Source: Rhodobacter sp.
GTDB taxonomy: Bacteria > Pseudomonadota > Alphaproteobacteria > Rhodobacterales > Rhodobacteraceae
Assembly: GCA_027484145.1 (NCBI GenBank)
Contig: JAIXUH010000013.1
Coordinates: 310,001-374,000 of the forward strand
DNA: 64,000 nt
Direction of reading: 5' to 3'
Position 1 is the first letter of the stretch. Each line of letters opens with the position of its first letter. Under the pieces are notes generated by a model that ran no database searches, was not told where the DNA came from, and saw nothing but the letters and a program-made list of their open reading frames with translations. Made by a program: the position numbers and the translations under genes. Positions 16,340 to 25,207 of the stretch are shown in pieces.

Positions 16340-18898
16340 ATGTCGCGCTACGAGCCCAGCCAGATTGAACCCAAATGGCAAAAGGTCTGGGAGGATGCAG
16401 CGGTTTTCGCCGCGCGGCGCGATCCGGCAAAGCCAAAGTATTACGTGCTTGAGATGTTCCCCTATCCGTCGGGGCGCATCCACATGGGCCATGTCCGCAA
16501 CTACACGATGGGCGATGTGGTGGCGCGCTACAAGGCTGCGCAGGGGTTTTCGGTGTTGCACCCGATGGGCTGGGATGCCTTCGGCATGCCCGCCGAGAAT
16601 GCTGCCATGGAACGCGGCGGCCACCCCAAGGACTGGACCTATGGCAACATCGCGGACATGCGCGCGCAGATGAAGCCCTTGGGTCTGTCGATTGACTGGA
16701 GCCGCGAATTTGCCACCTGCGACCCGGAGTATTACGGGCAGCAGCAATCCATGTTCATCGACATGATGGAAAAGGGGCTGGTCTACCGCAAGGCCGCCGT
16801 GGTGAACTGGGACCCGGTCGATATGACCGTTCTGGCCAATGAACAGGTGATCGACGGCAAGGGCTGGCGGTCGAACGCCCCGGTGGAACGGCGCGAGCTG
16901 ACGCAGTGGTTCTTCCGCATCTCCGACTATTCCGGCGAATTGCTGGACGCGCTGGATGGTCTGACCAACTGGCCCGAAAAGGTCCGGATCATGCAGGCCA
17001 ACTGGATCGGCAAGTCGCGCGGTCTGCAGTTTGCATTCTCGACGGTTGGTGCGCCCGCGGGCTTTGACCAGCTGGAGGTTTACACGACGCGGCCCGATAC
17101 GCTGATGGGAGCATCTTTCGCCGCCATTTCGCCCGATCATCCGCTGGCAAAATCGCTGGAGGCGACCAACCCCGAGATTGCCGCCTTTGTGGCCGATTGC
17201 CGCCGCGTTGGCACGTCAGCCGAGGCGCTGGAAACCGCCGAGAAAAAGGGGATGGACACCGGCATTCGCGTCAAGCATCCGCTTGATCCTGCTTGGGAAT
17301 TGCCGGTCTACATCGCCAACTTCATCCTGATGGATTACGGCACGGGTGCGATCTTTGGCTGCCCCGCACATGATGCGCGCGACTTTGAGTTTGCCACCAA
17401 ATACGGGCTGGCCATCACGTCGGTTTTCGTAGCCGAAGGGGCCGACGATGCCCCCTTGGCCGAGGCTTTCGTGCCGATGAAATCCGAGCGCGTGCACTAT
17501 GTGCGCGGCTTTGCCGGCGATGCGGTGCAGACCGGCGAAGCCGCGATTGCCGCCGCCATCGCCCATGCAGAACAGCATAGCTATGGCCAGGGTGTCACGA
17601 ATTACCGCCTGCGCGACTGGGGTGTTTCGCGGCAGCGCTATTGGGGTTGCCCGATCCCGGTGATTCACTGCGCGACCTGTGGCGTGGTGCCGGAAAAGAA
17701 GGAAAACCTGCCGGTCGAGCTGCCCTATGACGTGACATTCGACATTCCGGGCAACCCGCTGGATCGCCACCCCACATGGCGCAACTGCACCTGCCCGAAA
17801 TGCGGTGCCACCGCCCGGCGCGAGACGGATACGATGGATACCTTCATGGATTCGTCGTGGTATTACGCCCGCTTTACCGCACCCCATGCCACAACCCCCA
17901 CCGACGCGGCCGAGGTGGACTACTGGATGAACGTCGACCAATACATCGGCGGCATCGAACACGCGATTTTGCACCTGTTGTATTCCCGCTTCTTTGCCCG
18001 CGCGATGCACGCCACAGGCCATCTGCCCGCCAAAGCGATCGAGCCGTTCAACGCGCTGTTCACCCAAGGCATGGTGACGCACGAAATCTACAAGACGAGC
18101 GATGCCAATGGCCGCCCGGTCTATCACCTGCCCGAAGATATCGTCCGCAGCGAGGCCGGTGCGACCTTGCAGGACGGCACGGTGGTGGATGTTATCCCAT
18201 CGGCCAAGATGTCGAAATCAAAGAAGAATGTCGTCGATCCGATGAACATCATCGCCGCGTTCGGGGCCGATACGGCGCGCTGGTTTGTCATGTCTGACAG
18301 CCCGCCCGAGCGTGACGTGGAATGGACAGCCTCTGGTGCCGAAGCCACGTTCAAGCATCTGTCGCGCGTCTGGACCCTGTGCAGCCGCATTGGCGAGATG
18401 CCCGCCGACCATGTCGGCGAAGGTGATGATGACCTGCGCCGCGCCACAGCGCGCGCCGTGCATGATGTGACACAGGCGATCGAGGGGTTTGCCTTTAACA
18501 AGGCCATTGCCGTGCTTTATGGCTTCACCAACACGCTGGCCAAGGCCAACGGGTCAACCGCCGAGATGAAGCAGGCGATTCGCACGCTGGCGCAACTGAT
18601 GCAGCCCATGGTGCCCCATATCGCCGAATCGATCTGGACCTATCAGGGCGGCGCAGGTTTGTGCGCGCAGGCCCCATGGCCCAAGGCCGACCCCGCCCTT
18701 CTGATCGATGATACCGTGACCCTGCCCATCCAGATCAACGGCAAACGACGGGCGGAAATCAGCGTGCCCAAGGATATGCCCGCCGCCGAGGTTGAAAAGA
18801 TTGCGCTGGCGAATGAGGATGTCATCAAGTTTCTGGCCGGACAGCCGGTCAAGAAACTCATCGTCGTTCCGGGGCGCATCATCAATGTCGTCGTTTAA
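16340..18898 (+). CDS. leuS: Leucyl-tRNA synthetase
   Basis: 852 aa, full length class Ia synthetase that charges tRNA-Leu. HIGH-type motif in [11 protein letters not shown] (48-51) and KMSKS at 623-627. The large editing (CP1) domain lies between about 220 and 430, and a zinc-like CATCGVV...CTCPKCG segment near 445-490 precedes the second half of the catalytic domain. The anticodon-binding domain and C-terminal domain close the protein. The stop lies 14 bases inside lptE, suggesting coupled translation leuS-lptE-holA. Confidence 0.98.
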   Translation: MSRYEPSQIEPKWQKVWEDAAVFAARRDPAKPKYYVLEMFPYPSGRIHMGHVRNYTMGDVVARYKAAQGFSVLHPMGWDAFGMPAENAAMERGGHPKDWTYGNIADMRAQMKPLGLSIDWSREFATCDPEYYGQQQSMFIDMMEKGLVYRKAAVVNWDPVDMTVLANEQVIDGKGWRSNAPVERRELTQWFFRISDYSGELLDALDGLTNWPEKVRIMQANWIGKSRGLQFAFSTVGAPAGFDQLEVYTTRPDTLMGASFAAISPDHPLAKSLEATNPEIAAFVADCRRVGTSAEALETAEKKGMDTGIRVKHPLDPAWELPVYIANFILMDYGTGAIFGCPAHDARDFEFATKYGLAITSVFVAEGADDAPLAEAFVPMKSERVHYVRGFAGDAVQTGEAAIAAAIAHAEQHSYGQGVTNYRLRDWGVSRQRYWGCPIPVIHCATCGVVPEKKENLPVELPYDVTFDIPGNPLDRHPTWRNCTCPKCGATARRETDTMDTFMDSSWYYARFTAPHATTPTDAAEVDYWMNVDQYIGGIEHAILHLLYSRFFARAMHATGHLPAKAIEPFNALFTQGMVTHEIYKTSDANGRPVYHLPEDIVRSEAGATLQDGTVVDVIPSAKMSKSKKNVVDPMNIIAAFGADTARWFVMSDSPPERDVEWTASGAEATFKHLSRVWTLCSRIGEMPADHVGEGDDDLRRATARAVHDVTQAIEGFAFNKAIAVLYGFTNTLAKANGSTAEMKQAIRTLAQLMQPMVPHIAESIWTYQGGAGLCAQAPWPKADPALLIDDTVTLPIQINGKRRAEISVPKDMPAAEVEKIALANEDVIKFLAGQPVKKLIVVPGRIINVVV

Positions 18899-19370
18899 CC
18901 GCCGCAGCGTGATCCTGATGCCGTTGGCCCTTGCGGCCTGCGGCTTTGCCCCGGTTTATGGGCCGGGCGGCGTGGCCGAAGGGGTGCAGGGCAGCATTCG
19001 TGTGGCTGACCCGAAAGACAAGAACGGCTTTGATCTGGTTGAACGGCTGGAAGAACGCCTTGGCAGACCCACGGCCCCCCGTTTCGATCTGGCCTTTACC
19101 ATCACGACCGACGTGGTCGGTGTGGGTGTGACGCCAGAGAATGCCATCACCCGCTTTCACCTGAAGGGCCGGGTTGACTGGTCGCTGACCGCGCGCGACG
19201 GCAGTACACGGGTTGCGGGCGGGCGGGTCGACAACTTTACGGCCTATTCGGCCACCGGCAGCACGGTTGCCGGTTTGGCCGCGCAGGAAGATGCCAACCT
19301 GCGGCTGATGCGAATACTGGCTGACCAGATCGTGACGCGGCTTTTGGCCAGTGCGGGCGACTGGGCATGA
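18885..19370 (+). CDS. lptE: LPS assembly lipoprotein LptE
   Basis: 161 aa. A short signal with lipobox LALAAC predicts an outer-membrane lipoprotein; LptE plugs and supports the LptD translocon for lipopolysaccharide. The sequence [11 protein letters not shown] after the lipid-modified Cys is typical. ATG at 18885 overlaps the end of leuS; longer readings run into leuS. The stop overlaps the holA start (ATGA). Confidence 0.9.
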   Translation: MSSFNRRSVILMPLALAACGFAPVYGPGGVAEGVQGSIRVADPKDKNGFDLVERLEERLGRPTAPRFDLAFTITTDVVGVGVTPENAITRFHLKGRVDWSLTARDGSTRVAGGRVDNFTAYSATGSTVAGLAAQEDANLRLMRILADQIVTRLLASAGDWA

Positions 19371-20380
19371 TCCTCAAGGGGATCGAGGCCAGCCGCTACT
19401 TTGCCAAACCAGATCCGGCCAAGGCGGGCCTTTTGATCGCCGGGGCCGATGCCATGCGCGTGGCCCTGAAACGCCAGGAAGTGATCCTTGCCCTGATCGG
19501 CGCTGAAGGCGAAGGCGAAATGCGCCTGACGCGGATACAGGGCGCGGCCCTGCGCAAGGACGGTACAGCCCTGCTGGATGCGATCAAGGCGGTGGGGTTT
19601 TTCCCCGGCCCGCGCGTCGCCTTCGTGGAAGATGCGACCGACACCCTGACCGAAACCATCGCGGCAGCCCTGAACGACTGGCGGCCCGGTGATGCACAGA
19701 TCGTGGTCACAGCCGGGGCGCTGACGGCGAAATCCGCCCTCAAGACGCTGTTCGAAAAGCACCTGAATGCCTTTTGCGCCGTGCTGTATGATGATCCGCC
19801 CACCCGCGAAGAGATTGAAGATGCGCTGAAGAAGGCGGGGCTGGCCAGCATCGACCGTGATGCCATGGCAGACCTGACCACCCTTGCCCGCGCGCTGGAC
19901 CCCGGTGATTTTCGTCAGACGCTGGAAAAGATTTCGCTGTATAAATACGGCGATGCCGCCCCGCTGACCCCTTCTGACGTGGCGGCCATGGCCCCCACAA
20001 CGCTGGAGGCCGAGGTGGATGATCTGCTGCACGCCACAGCCGAGGGCCGCGCGGGCGAGATTGGCTTGTTGATGCGGCGGCTGGAAGGGCAGGGTGTCTT
20101 GCCCGTGACGATCTGCATTCAGGCCCTGCGGCATTTCCGATCGCTGCACATTGCGGCGTCAGACCCCGGCGGTGTTGGGGCAGGCATGCAAAAGGCTCGC
20201 GTCTTTGGCCCCCGCCGCGACCAGATGCAGCGGCAGGCGCAAAACTGGGGCATGCGAGCGTTGGAAAACGCGGTCAGCCAATTGCTGGACACCGACCTGA
20301 CGTTGCGCTCGGCCTCGCGCGCGCCGGGCATGGCCCTGATGGAACGCGCCCTGATCCGGCTGGCAATGATGAGGAGATAA
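19367..20380 (+). CDS. holA: DNA polymerase III delta subunit
   Basis: 337 aa. Clamp-loader subunit that opens the beta clamp. Begins with the holA-type segment IEASRYFAKPD and LLIAGADAMRV; shows FFPGPRVAFVEDATD and the C-terminal collar helices (QALRHFRSLHIAA, RSASRAPGMALMERALIRLA). The start overlaps lptE by four bases. The leuS-lptE-holA order is common in alphaproteobacteria. Confidence 0.93.
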   Translation: MILKGIEASRYFAKPDPAKAGLLIAGADAMRVALKRQEVILALIGAEGEGEMRLTRIQGAALRKDGTALLDAIKAVGFFPGPRVAFVEDATDTLTETIAAALNDWRPGDAQIVVTAGALTAKSALKTLFEKHLNAFCAVLYDDPPTREEIEDALKKAGLASIDRDAMADLTTLARALDPGDFRQTLEKISLYKYGDAAPLTPSDVAAMAPTTLEAEVDDLLHATAEGRAGEIGLLMRRLEGQGVLPVTICIQALRHFRSLHIAASDPGGVGAGMQKARVFGPRRDQMQRQAQNWGMRALENAVSQLLDTDLTLRSASRAPGMALMERALIRLAMMRR

Positions 20381-20383
20381 GTG

Positions 20384-20698
20384 ATGGCCGACTATGATGC
20401 CACCGTCGAGGCGCTTGCCACGCTGGCCATGAACGATCCGGGGCTGGAGGCCGAAGTGCTGTGGCACCGTGACACCGGCTGGTCCGATGCCTCGGGCGAG
20501 GTGCTGGAAGCGGAAGAGATCGCGTTTTACGCCGAAGGTCTGCTGATGGAAGGCTTTGGCATGGCGTGGCAGGCCCTCGCTACCGCCGATGACCCCGAGC
20601 CTGTGCTGGTGCGTCTGATGTTCTGGCAGGGTGCAGCGCCCGCCCTGCCCGACACCCCCGCCGGTTGGGTGGTGGCTGCGGGGCGGCACCCGGCCTGA
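20384..20698 (+). CDS. Hypothetical protein after holA
   Basis: 104 aa, acidic, no signal or membrane segment. Motifs such as EVLWHRDTGWSDASGE and AEGLLMEGFGMAWQAL suggest a small alpha/beta protein, but I do not recognise a family. Start at 20384 (ATG) is favoured by GAGGAG eleven bases upstream; a GTG three bases earlier is possible. It is probably the last gene of the leuS operon. The CAP gene converges on it with a four-base gap. Confidence 0.65.
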   Translation: MADYDATVEALATLAMNDPGLEAEVLWHRDTGWSDASGEVLEAEEIAFYAEGLLMEGFGMAWQALATADDPEPVLVRLMFWQGAAPALPDTPAGWVVAAGRHPA

Positions 20699-20702
20699 TC
20701 TG

Positions 20703-21173
20703 TCACTTCGAACGGCCCGCGTTCATCACCCAAAAGTCACGCCCGCCTGCCGAGGCGATGCCAATGCCCACCTCGGTCACCTTGGCGTTCAGGATGTTGC
20801 GCCAGTGCCCCGACGAGTTGCGCCACAGTTCCGCGGCATTGCCAACGCTGCCCGGACGAACCTTCGCGATGTTCTCCACGGCGGCGCGGTAGCGATAGCC
20901 CTCTTGCCGCAGCCGGGCAGCAAGGTCCGGCCCGCCTGCGCGCTGATGCGCGAAAAAGCCCCGCTCGGCCATATCGCAAGCATGCCCCTGTGCGGACGCC
21001 GCCAGTTTGGATGATTTCTTCAGGGCGGGCAGACCGTTGGCCTGACGCTGGTCATTGATCCATGCCACCATGGCATTTTCCAGTTGAGCCGCCCCCGCGG
21101 GCTGCGAACAGGCAAAGGCAGCCGATTGGGCAGCAACGGCAAAGGTCACGGCAAGTAGGCAGGCGCGCAGCAT
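20703..21173 (-). CDS. CAP domain secreted protein
   Basis: 156 aa. Signal peptide MLRACLLAVTFAVAAQSAAFA, then a compact CAP (SCP/PR-1-like) domain: WINDQRQANGLPALKKSSKL, SAQGHACDMAERGFFAHQ, AVENIAK and LWRNSSGHWRNILN, which supply the conserved His/Glu cavity residues. Bacterial CAP proteins are secreted or periplasmic and mostly uncharacterised. It is a single gene. Confidence 0.9.
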   Translation of the reverse strand: MLRACLLAVTFAVAAQSAAFACSQPAGAAQLENAMVAWINDQRQANGLPALKKSSKLAASAQGHACDMAERGFFAHQRAGGPDLAARLRQEGYRYRAAVENIAKVRPGSVGNAAELWRNSSGHWRNILNAKVTEVGIGIASAGGRDFWVMNAGRSK

Positions 21174-21246
21174 GGTCTGATCCCTTTTTCAATTCTGGTC
21201 CTGAGCAATGCAGGAATATTACCGTGATAACGCGGTAAATCAGCCC

Positions 21247-22419
21247 CTATTCCATCTCTTTTGCGAAAACCCGCGCAGCCTGCCTTCCGGCCCAACGGCC
21301 CGTGGCCCAGCAGCCTGTCAGCAGATAGCCGCCCGTGGGCGCTTCCCAGTCCAGCATTTCGCCACAGGCAAAGACCTGCGGCAGCGCGCGCAGCTCCAGC
21401 CTATCGGTCAGCGCGGCACGGGCTATGCCACCGGCAGACGAGATTGCCTCATCCAGTGGCCTTGGCCCGACCAGCGGAAAAGGCAAGGATTTCAGCGCCA
21501 GATGCAAGGGAAGCGCGCGGCCAAACTCCATCACCAAGGCGGCAGAAATGGGGGGCAAACCCAGTTTGCGCAGGCGGTTGGGCAAGGAGTCGGCGGGTTT
21601 CAGGCGGGCAAGCCGGGTCTGCAGCGCCTCGGCGGGCACATCAGGCAAAAGGTCCACCGTCAGGCGCGCGCCATCGCGCAGGGCACGGCTGATGGTGTAG
21701 ATGCCGCCCCCTTCCACACCTCGGGCCGAAATCACGAACTCACCCCGCTCGACCTGACCAGAGATGTGCAGGGCCACGCCCTTGACCGGCTGTCCGTAAT
21801 GACGGGCCATATGTGGCGACCAGTTGACCACAAAGCCCATATTGGCCGGGCGAAAGGGCACTATGTCCACGCCACGTGCCTGTAGCCACGGCACCCAAGC
21901 CGCATCAGAACCAAGCCGCGCCCAGCTTGCCCCGCCAAGGGCCAGCACCGTGACAACCGGCTGCAACAGGCGGGGGCCATCTGCGGTGTCAAAGGCGAAG
22001 GCATCGCCCTGCCACCCCGTCCAGCGCCAGCGGGTGCGGAAGCTGACCCCCTGCCCTGCCAACCGCCGCAGCCATACCCGGAGCAGAGGAGAGCCTTTCA
22101 TGGCCACCGGAAACACACGCCCGGATGATCCGGTGAACACAGGCTGGCCCAAAGCCTCGCACCACGCCGTTACCTCGGCAGGGCCGAATTCAGCCAGCAT
22201 CGGGGCAAGCCATGTGGTGTCATACTGGCGCGCAAAGGCATCGGGCGCCTCATCCTTGGTGATGTTCAACCCGGATTTGCCCGCCATCAGGAACTTGCGC
22301 GCCAATGTCGGCTTGGCCTCGGCCACAACCACCTTGCGGCCCGCGCGGGCCAATTCCTCGGCGGCCATCAACCCCGCTGGCCCGCCGCCAATGACCAGCG
22401 CATCCACCGTCTCGGTCAT
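21247..22419 (-). CDS. HI0933-like NAD(P)/FAD-dependent oxidoreductase
   Basis: 390 aa. FAD dinucleotide loop ALVIGGGPAGLMAAEELARAG at the N-terminus, then the family mark KFLMAGKSGLNIT, and a C-terminal CGEMLDWEAPTGGYLLTGCWA that closes the FAD site. Family members are flavoproteins of mostly unknown substrate. The start overlaps the stop of the MscS-type channel gene upstream (ATGA), so the two are coupled, although no functional link is known. Confidence 0.88.
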   Translation of the reverse strand: MTETVDALVIGGGPAGLMAAEELARAGRKVVVAEAKPTLARKFLMAGKSGLNITKDEAPDAFARQYDTTWLAPMLAEFGPAEVTAWCEALGQPVFTGSSGRVFPVAMKGSPLLRVWLRRLAGQGVSFRTRWRWTGWQGDAFAFDTADGPRLLQPVVTVLALGGASWARLGSDAAWVPWLQARGVDIVPFRPANMGFVVNWSPHMARHYGQPVKGVALHISGQVERGEFVISARGVEGGGIYTISRALRDGARLTVDLLPDVPAEALQTRLARLKPADSLPNRLRKLGLPPISAALVMEFGRALPLHLALKSLPFPLVGPRPLDEAISSAGGIARAALTDRLELRALPQVFACGEMLDWEAPTGGYLLTGCWATGRWAGRQAARVFAKEME

Positions 22420-23738
22420 GAGCTGACCGGCGCCACGGCGCCCTTGTGGTGGATCACCCGCTGCGGATAGGGCATCTCGATCCCCTCGGCCTTCAGCGCG
22501 TTCCAGATCGCGAACAGCACCGGCGATTTGTACTTGTTCTTGCCGTCGTCAATACCGTTCACCCAGTATTCCACTGCGAAATCAACAGCAGATTCGCCAA
22601 ACCCCGTCAGTTCGCAATCCGGCCCGTCAGGCTTTTTCAACACGAACGGCAGCGCCGCCACGGCCGCCTCGACAATCTCAGGAATGCGGTTGATGTCGGT
22701 GTCATAGCTGACCGAGAAAGTGGCCTCATAGCGATTGGCGCTGCCTTGGTCAGAATAGTTGACCACGCGACTGGTAATAAAGTGCTCATTGGGCACCATG
22801 ATCCATTTGCCGTCAAACGTCTCCAGCACGCAGGCGCGGGCGGTCATCTTGACGATGGTGCCCTTTTCGCCGCCGTCCAGTTCAACGTAATCGCCCACCG
22901 TCGTCTGCCCTTCGACGAGCAGGATGATGCCGCTGATAAAGTTGGCGGCAATCTGTTGCAGGCCAAGGCCGATGCCCACGCCCAAGGCACCGCCGATCAC
23001 GGCAATGGCCGTCAGGTCAATGCCCATGATCGACATCAACAAAAGGAAGGCCGCGCCAAAGATCATCACCTCGGCGGCCTTGACGGCAAGTTCGCGGGTG
23101 GCGGGGCGCAACTCCTTTTGCGCCTTGATATAGTCGGCCGATTGGCGGTTTGACCAAGACCCAAGCCAGAACAGCAGCGAACCCGCGATGATGCCGCGGA
23201 TCAGCGCCAATGCCGAAAAGCGGATGTTGCCAAGTTCCACCCGCGTAGCATCCAGCCAGGTGGTCACGTCATCCAGCAGGCCCAGCGCATAAAGTGCGGC
23301 TACCGGGACCACCACATAGCGGCCCAGCAGGCGCAGGAAGGGCTCGGTCAGCACATGTTGCACAAGGATGCGCGCCGCGATGAAGATGAACACGCGTTTG
23401 CCAAAGGCGATGACATCGCCCGAGCCGAACACTGACCGCGTCACCGCCTCGCCCGCCGCCGTCAGGCCGTAAGCGGCCAGCGGCATCAGCAAGGGCAGGA
23501 ACCGCAGCCCAAAGCGGCGCGCGGTGGTAATGATGCCCTCTTTCCCCTCGGGCGGGGTCAACAGGCGGGTCAGCAGCGGCGTGACCCGGGCGGCGATGAT
23601 CCGGGCCAGAAGGAAGGCCACGGCCAGCAGCGCGAACTGCGACCATGCGGCGGGGCTGGACAGCCAGCCCAGTGCGATCTGCAGGGCCTGATCCAGCCAG
23701 CCCAGAACCTTGTCCACGATCTGCGGTTGGCCGTTCAT
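22416..23738 (-). CDS. MscS-family mechanosensitive channel
   Basis: 440 aa. Five or so hydrophobic segments in residues 20-250 precede the MscS pore and beta domain: AVIGGALGVGIGLGLQQIAANFISG (TM3-like, Gly/Ala pattern), LVEGQTTVGDYVELDGG and VPNEHFITSRVVNYSD. It would act as an osmotic release valve in the inner membrane. Full length with an N-terminal extension compared with the 286-aa E. coli MscS. Confidence 0.9.
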   Translation of the reverse strand: MNGQPQIVDKVLGWLDQALQIALGWLSSPAAWSQFALLAVAFLLARIIAARVTPLLTRLLTPPEGKEGIITTARRFGLRFLPLLMPLAAYGLTAAGEAVTRSVFGSGDVIAFGKRVFIFIAARILVQHVLTEPFLRLLGRYVVVPVAALYALGLLDDVTTWLDATRVELGNIRFSALALIRGIIAGSLLFWLGSWSNRQSADYIKAQKELRPATRELAVKAAEVMIFGAAFLLLMSIMGIDLTAIAVIGGALGVGIGLGLQQIAANFISGIILLVEGQTTVGDYVELDGGEKGTIVKMTARACVLETFDGKWIMVPNEHFITSRVVNYSDQGSANRYEATFSVSYDTDINRIPEIVEAAVAALPFVLKKPDGPDCELTGFGESAVDFAVEYWVNGIDDGKNKYKSPVLFAIWNALKAEGIEMPYPQRVIHHKGAVAPVSS

Positions 23739-23760
23739 CCACTGCCCCCTTCACCTTGCG

Positions 23761-23802
23761 CCCCGGTCTTTGCACCCCGGTCTTTGCGCCCTTGCCTTTG
23801 CA
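23761..23802. repeat. Three 14-bp tandem repeats
   Basis: CCCCGGTCTTTGCA (23761-23774), CCCCGGTCTTTGCG (23775-23788) and a decayed third copy CCCTTGCCTTTGCA (23789-23802) lie between the divergent channel and HNH genes. Confidence 0.7.
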
Positions 23803-23838
23803 CGCGCCTGTTCCATCCTTAGGCCCCAAAGCCGCGCC

Positions 23839-23975
23839 ATGACAAGTGATCACACCCCCATCTGCCCCCTGTGCCTGCGCCCCATCCCCGATGGCGTGCC
23901 ACAAAGCCTGCATCACCTTGTGCCCAAGCTAAAGGGCGGCAAGGGCGGCGCGGTCGTTTTGCTGCACCACATCTG
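23839..23975 (+). pseudogene. HNH endonuclease-like gene, 5' fragment (interrupted)
   Basis: First 45 codons of a small HNH protein: MTSDHTPICPLCLRPIPDG with a CxxC knuckle (Cys9, Cys12), then LHHLVPK and LLHHIC. The reading frame is cut by a mobile element at 23976. Removing the element and one copy of the target duplication rejoins it in frame to the fragment at 27357-27530, giving an intact 100-aa protein with the HNH core LHHICHKEIH. The insertion is thus probably recent. Small HNH proteins of this kind are widespread in Rhodobacteraceae; their function is not known. As it stands the 5' part would add only a few foreign residues before a stop. Confidence 0.9.
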
Positions 23976-24001
23976 CGGTGTTATGTAGCAACTGCACCAA
24001 G
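23976..24001. repeat. Left terminal inverted repeat
   Basis: Begins CGGTGTTATGTAGCAA; matches the right end in 24 of 26 positions, with mismatches at positions 17 and 18. Confidence 0.95.
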
Positions 24002-24012
24002 ACTAACACACT

Positions 24013-24031
24013 GGATTCCTGTAAGGAATCC
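24013..24031 (+). promoter_or_regulatory. Hairpin covering the ribosome site of the first cargo gene
   Basis: GGATTCCTGTAAGGAATCC is a perfect 8-bp stem with a 3-base loop. The downstream arm contains AAGGAA, the only ribosome-binding site for the ATG at 24034. Transcripts entering from outside the element would fold this hairpin and hide the site. IS10 and IS50 protect their transposase genes in a similar way. Confidence 0.55.
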
Positions 24032-24033
24032 CC

Positions 24034-24456
24034 ATGGAACGCCGCTATTACTATCGCCCGTGGAAAGATGAAACGCTTGTTTCGGCGCTGCACTTCTTGC
24101 GATGCAGGACCGCGCGCGAAGGTGGCGACCTTGGCCATGTGGACGCGCTTCTTCTGCGGCTTGGCGTTGATCCCGCTACCTTGCCAATGCCGCGCCCGAC
24201 GCCAAAGCACTTCGCGCGGGGCAAGCTGCGTATTGCGATCATGGAGGCGCTGCGCGATGGGCCAATGACTGGGGCCGATCTGGCAAGGCGCGTGCAGGGC
24301 AACGGACTGGACTATGCGGATGCGTACAGGAAGGTTTACGCGGCTCTGCATCGGCTCAAAGCGGCAAGGCATGTTATCCACAAAGAAGTTGGCCAATGGG
24401 CGCTGCCGCCTCAAAGGGCGGCTTGCGAATCTCGAACTGCTAGTGGTAGCGGTTAA
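24034..24456 (+). CDS. Cargo protein with winged-helix-like C-terminal half
   Basis: 140 aa, basic. The N-terminal half (RRYYYRPWKDETLVSALHFL) is not recognised. Residues about 65-125 look like a winged helix: LRIAIMEALRDGPMTGADLA, then a recognition-helix-like DYADAYRKVYAALHRLKA and a wing (HVIHKEVGQWAL). It may regulate element genes or assist transposition; both are inference. It is the first gene from the left end, behind the ribosome-site hairpin. Confidence 0.6.
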   Translation: MERRYYYRPWKDETLVSALHFLRCRTAREGGDLGHVDALLLRLGVDPATLPMPRPTPKHFARGKLRIAIMEALRDGPMTGADLARRVQGNGLDYADAYRKVYAALHRLKAARHVIHKEVGQWALPPQRAACESRTASGSG

Positions 24457-24558
24457 CTCTTGGCACCATCCCATGTGGGTGGCGCATTATGTTGCGCGTT
24501 TGCCCTTGACTCACCGCATGTTTGGATTCGATGCTGTCGATGACGGCTGGAAATGATT

Positions 24559-24591
24559 GCGCCGCCAAAGGGGTGCAACCCTCGGCGGCGC
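24559..24591 (+). terminator. Terminator-like hairpin inside the element
   Basis: Perfect 8-bp stem GCGCCGCC/GGCGGCGC with an inner GGG/CCC pairing; only a weak T-rich tail (TTCATT). It would separate the first cargo gene from the DUF3892 gene. The remainder of the 263-base gap (24457-24719) shows nothing else. Confidence 0.45.
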
Positions 24592-24719
24592 TTCATTCCG
24601 GTCTCCGCAGCCCGTTGCTGGGCCGCTGCGGATAGTCGGGAAAGTAGCTCTGAGTCTAGTACTCAGTGATTCGGCAAGTCAAGCGGCTCGGCACCCATTG
24701 GCCAAAGGAGTGCCAAAAG

Positions 24720-25004
24720 ATGGCTGCACAGACCGCACAGATTAAGTGCATCAACAAGCAAGACAGACAGAACCCGTGGGAACGAATTACTCACGTAGGC
24801 GGGTTCACCGACAAGCGCTGGAAGATTACTCAGCAAGACGCAATCAATCACATTGAAGCGGGGCGCTGGGATTTCTTCGTATCAGTCGGCGGCAAGTCCG
24901 TCTGGGTGGTTGTCGCGGAAAGCCGCTTCGGGAATAAGTACCTCAAGACGGAAGCGGATGAGGGTGAGAAGAACAACCTTCTGAGCCTTCCTGAATGCCC
25001 ATAA
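24720..25004 (+). CDS. DUF3892 domain protein (cargo)
   Basis: 94 aa. DUF3892 pattern: a variable N-terminus, ITHVGGFTDKRWKITQQDAI, NHIEAGRWDFFVSVGGK, and the ending YLKTEADEGEKNNLLSLPEC. Function unknown; the family is small, soluble and scattered among bacteria and mobile DNA. Start at 24720 has AAAGGAG nine bases upstream. Its last 62 bases overlap the 3' end of an opposite-strand cargo gene. Confidence 0.82.
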   Translation: MAAQTAQIKCINKQDRQNPWERITHVGGFTDKRWKITQQDAINHIEAGRWDFFVSVGGKSVWVVVAESRFGNKYLKTEADEGEKNNLLSLPECP

Positions 25005-25149
25005 CAAGGTCAAAGGGGGGTTTGTACCCACCCGGCTCCAAGGCCCAAGCCAGTGCCTGTTGGGCAATGTAAAGGCCTTGCGCATAAGGCTGATCAGGCC
25101 CTTCTCGAAGGGCCTGATTGACTTTGTCGATTTCGGCTTTGACGTGCAT
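24943..25149 (-). CDS. Small cargo protein on the reverse strand
   Basis: 68 aa: MHVKAEIDKVNQALREGPDQ, then YAQGLYIAQQALAWALEPGG and a polar tail. I do not recognise it. Support for a real gene is a perfect AGGAGG seven bases before the ATG at 25149, in an otherwise GC-moderate stretch. It is transcribed the same way as the transposase and follows it by 58 bases, so it may be its last operon gene. The 3' end overlaps DUF3892 tail to tail. Confidence 0.55.
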   Translation of the reverse strand: MHVKAEIDKVNQALREGPDQPYAQGLYIAQQALAWALEPGGYKPPFDLVMGIQEGSEGCSSHPHPLPS

Positions 25150-25207
25150 CGGCTTGCCTCCTAGTTGAGGTAATATTTTACCACATGATGAGAGGTATTT
25201 AAATACC

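Noticed and set aside
24663-24851. 62-aa minus-strand frame inside the element
   Set aside because: No ribosome site and lies antisense to the well-supported DUF3892 gene.
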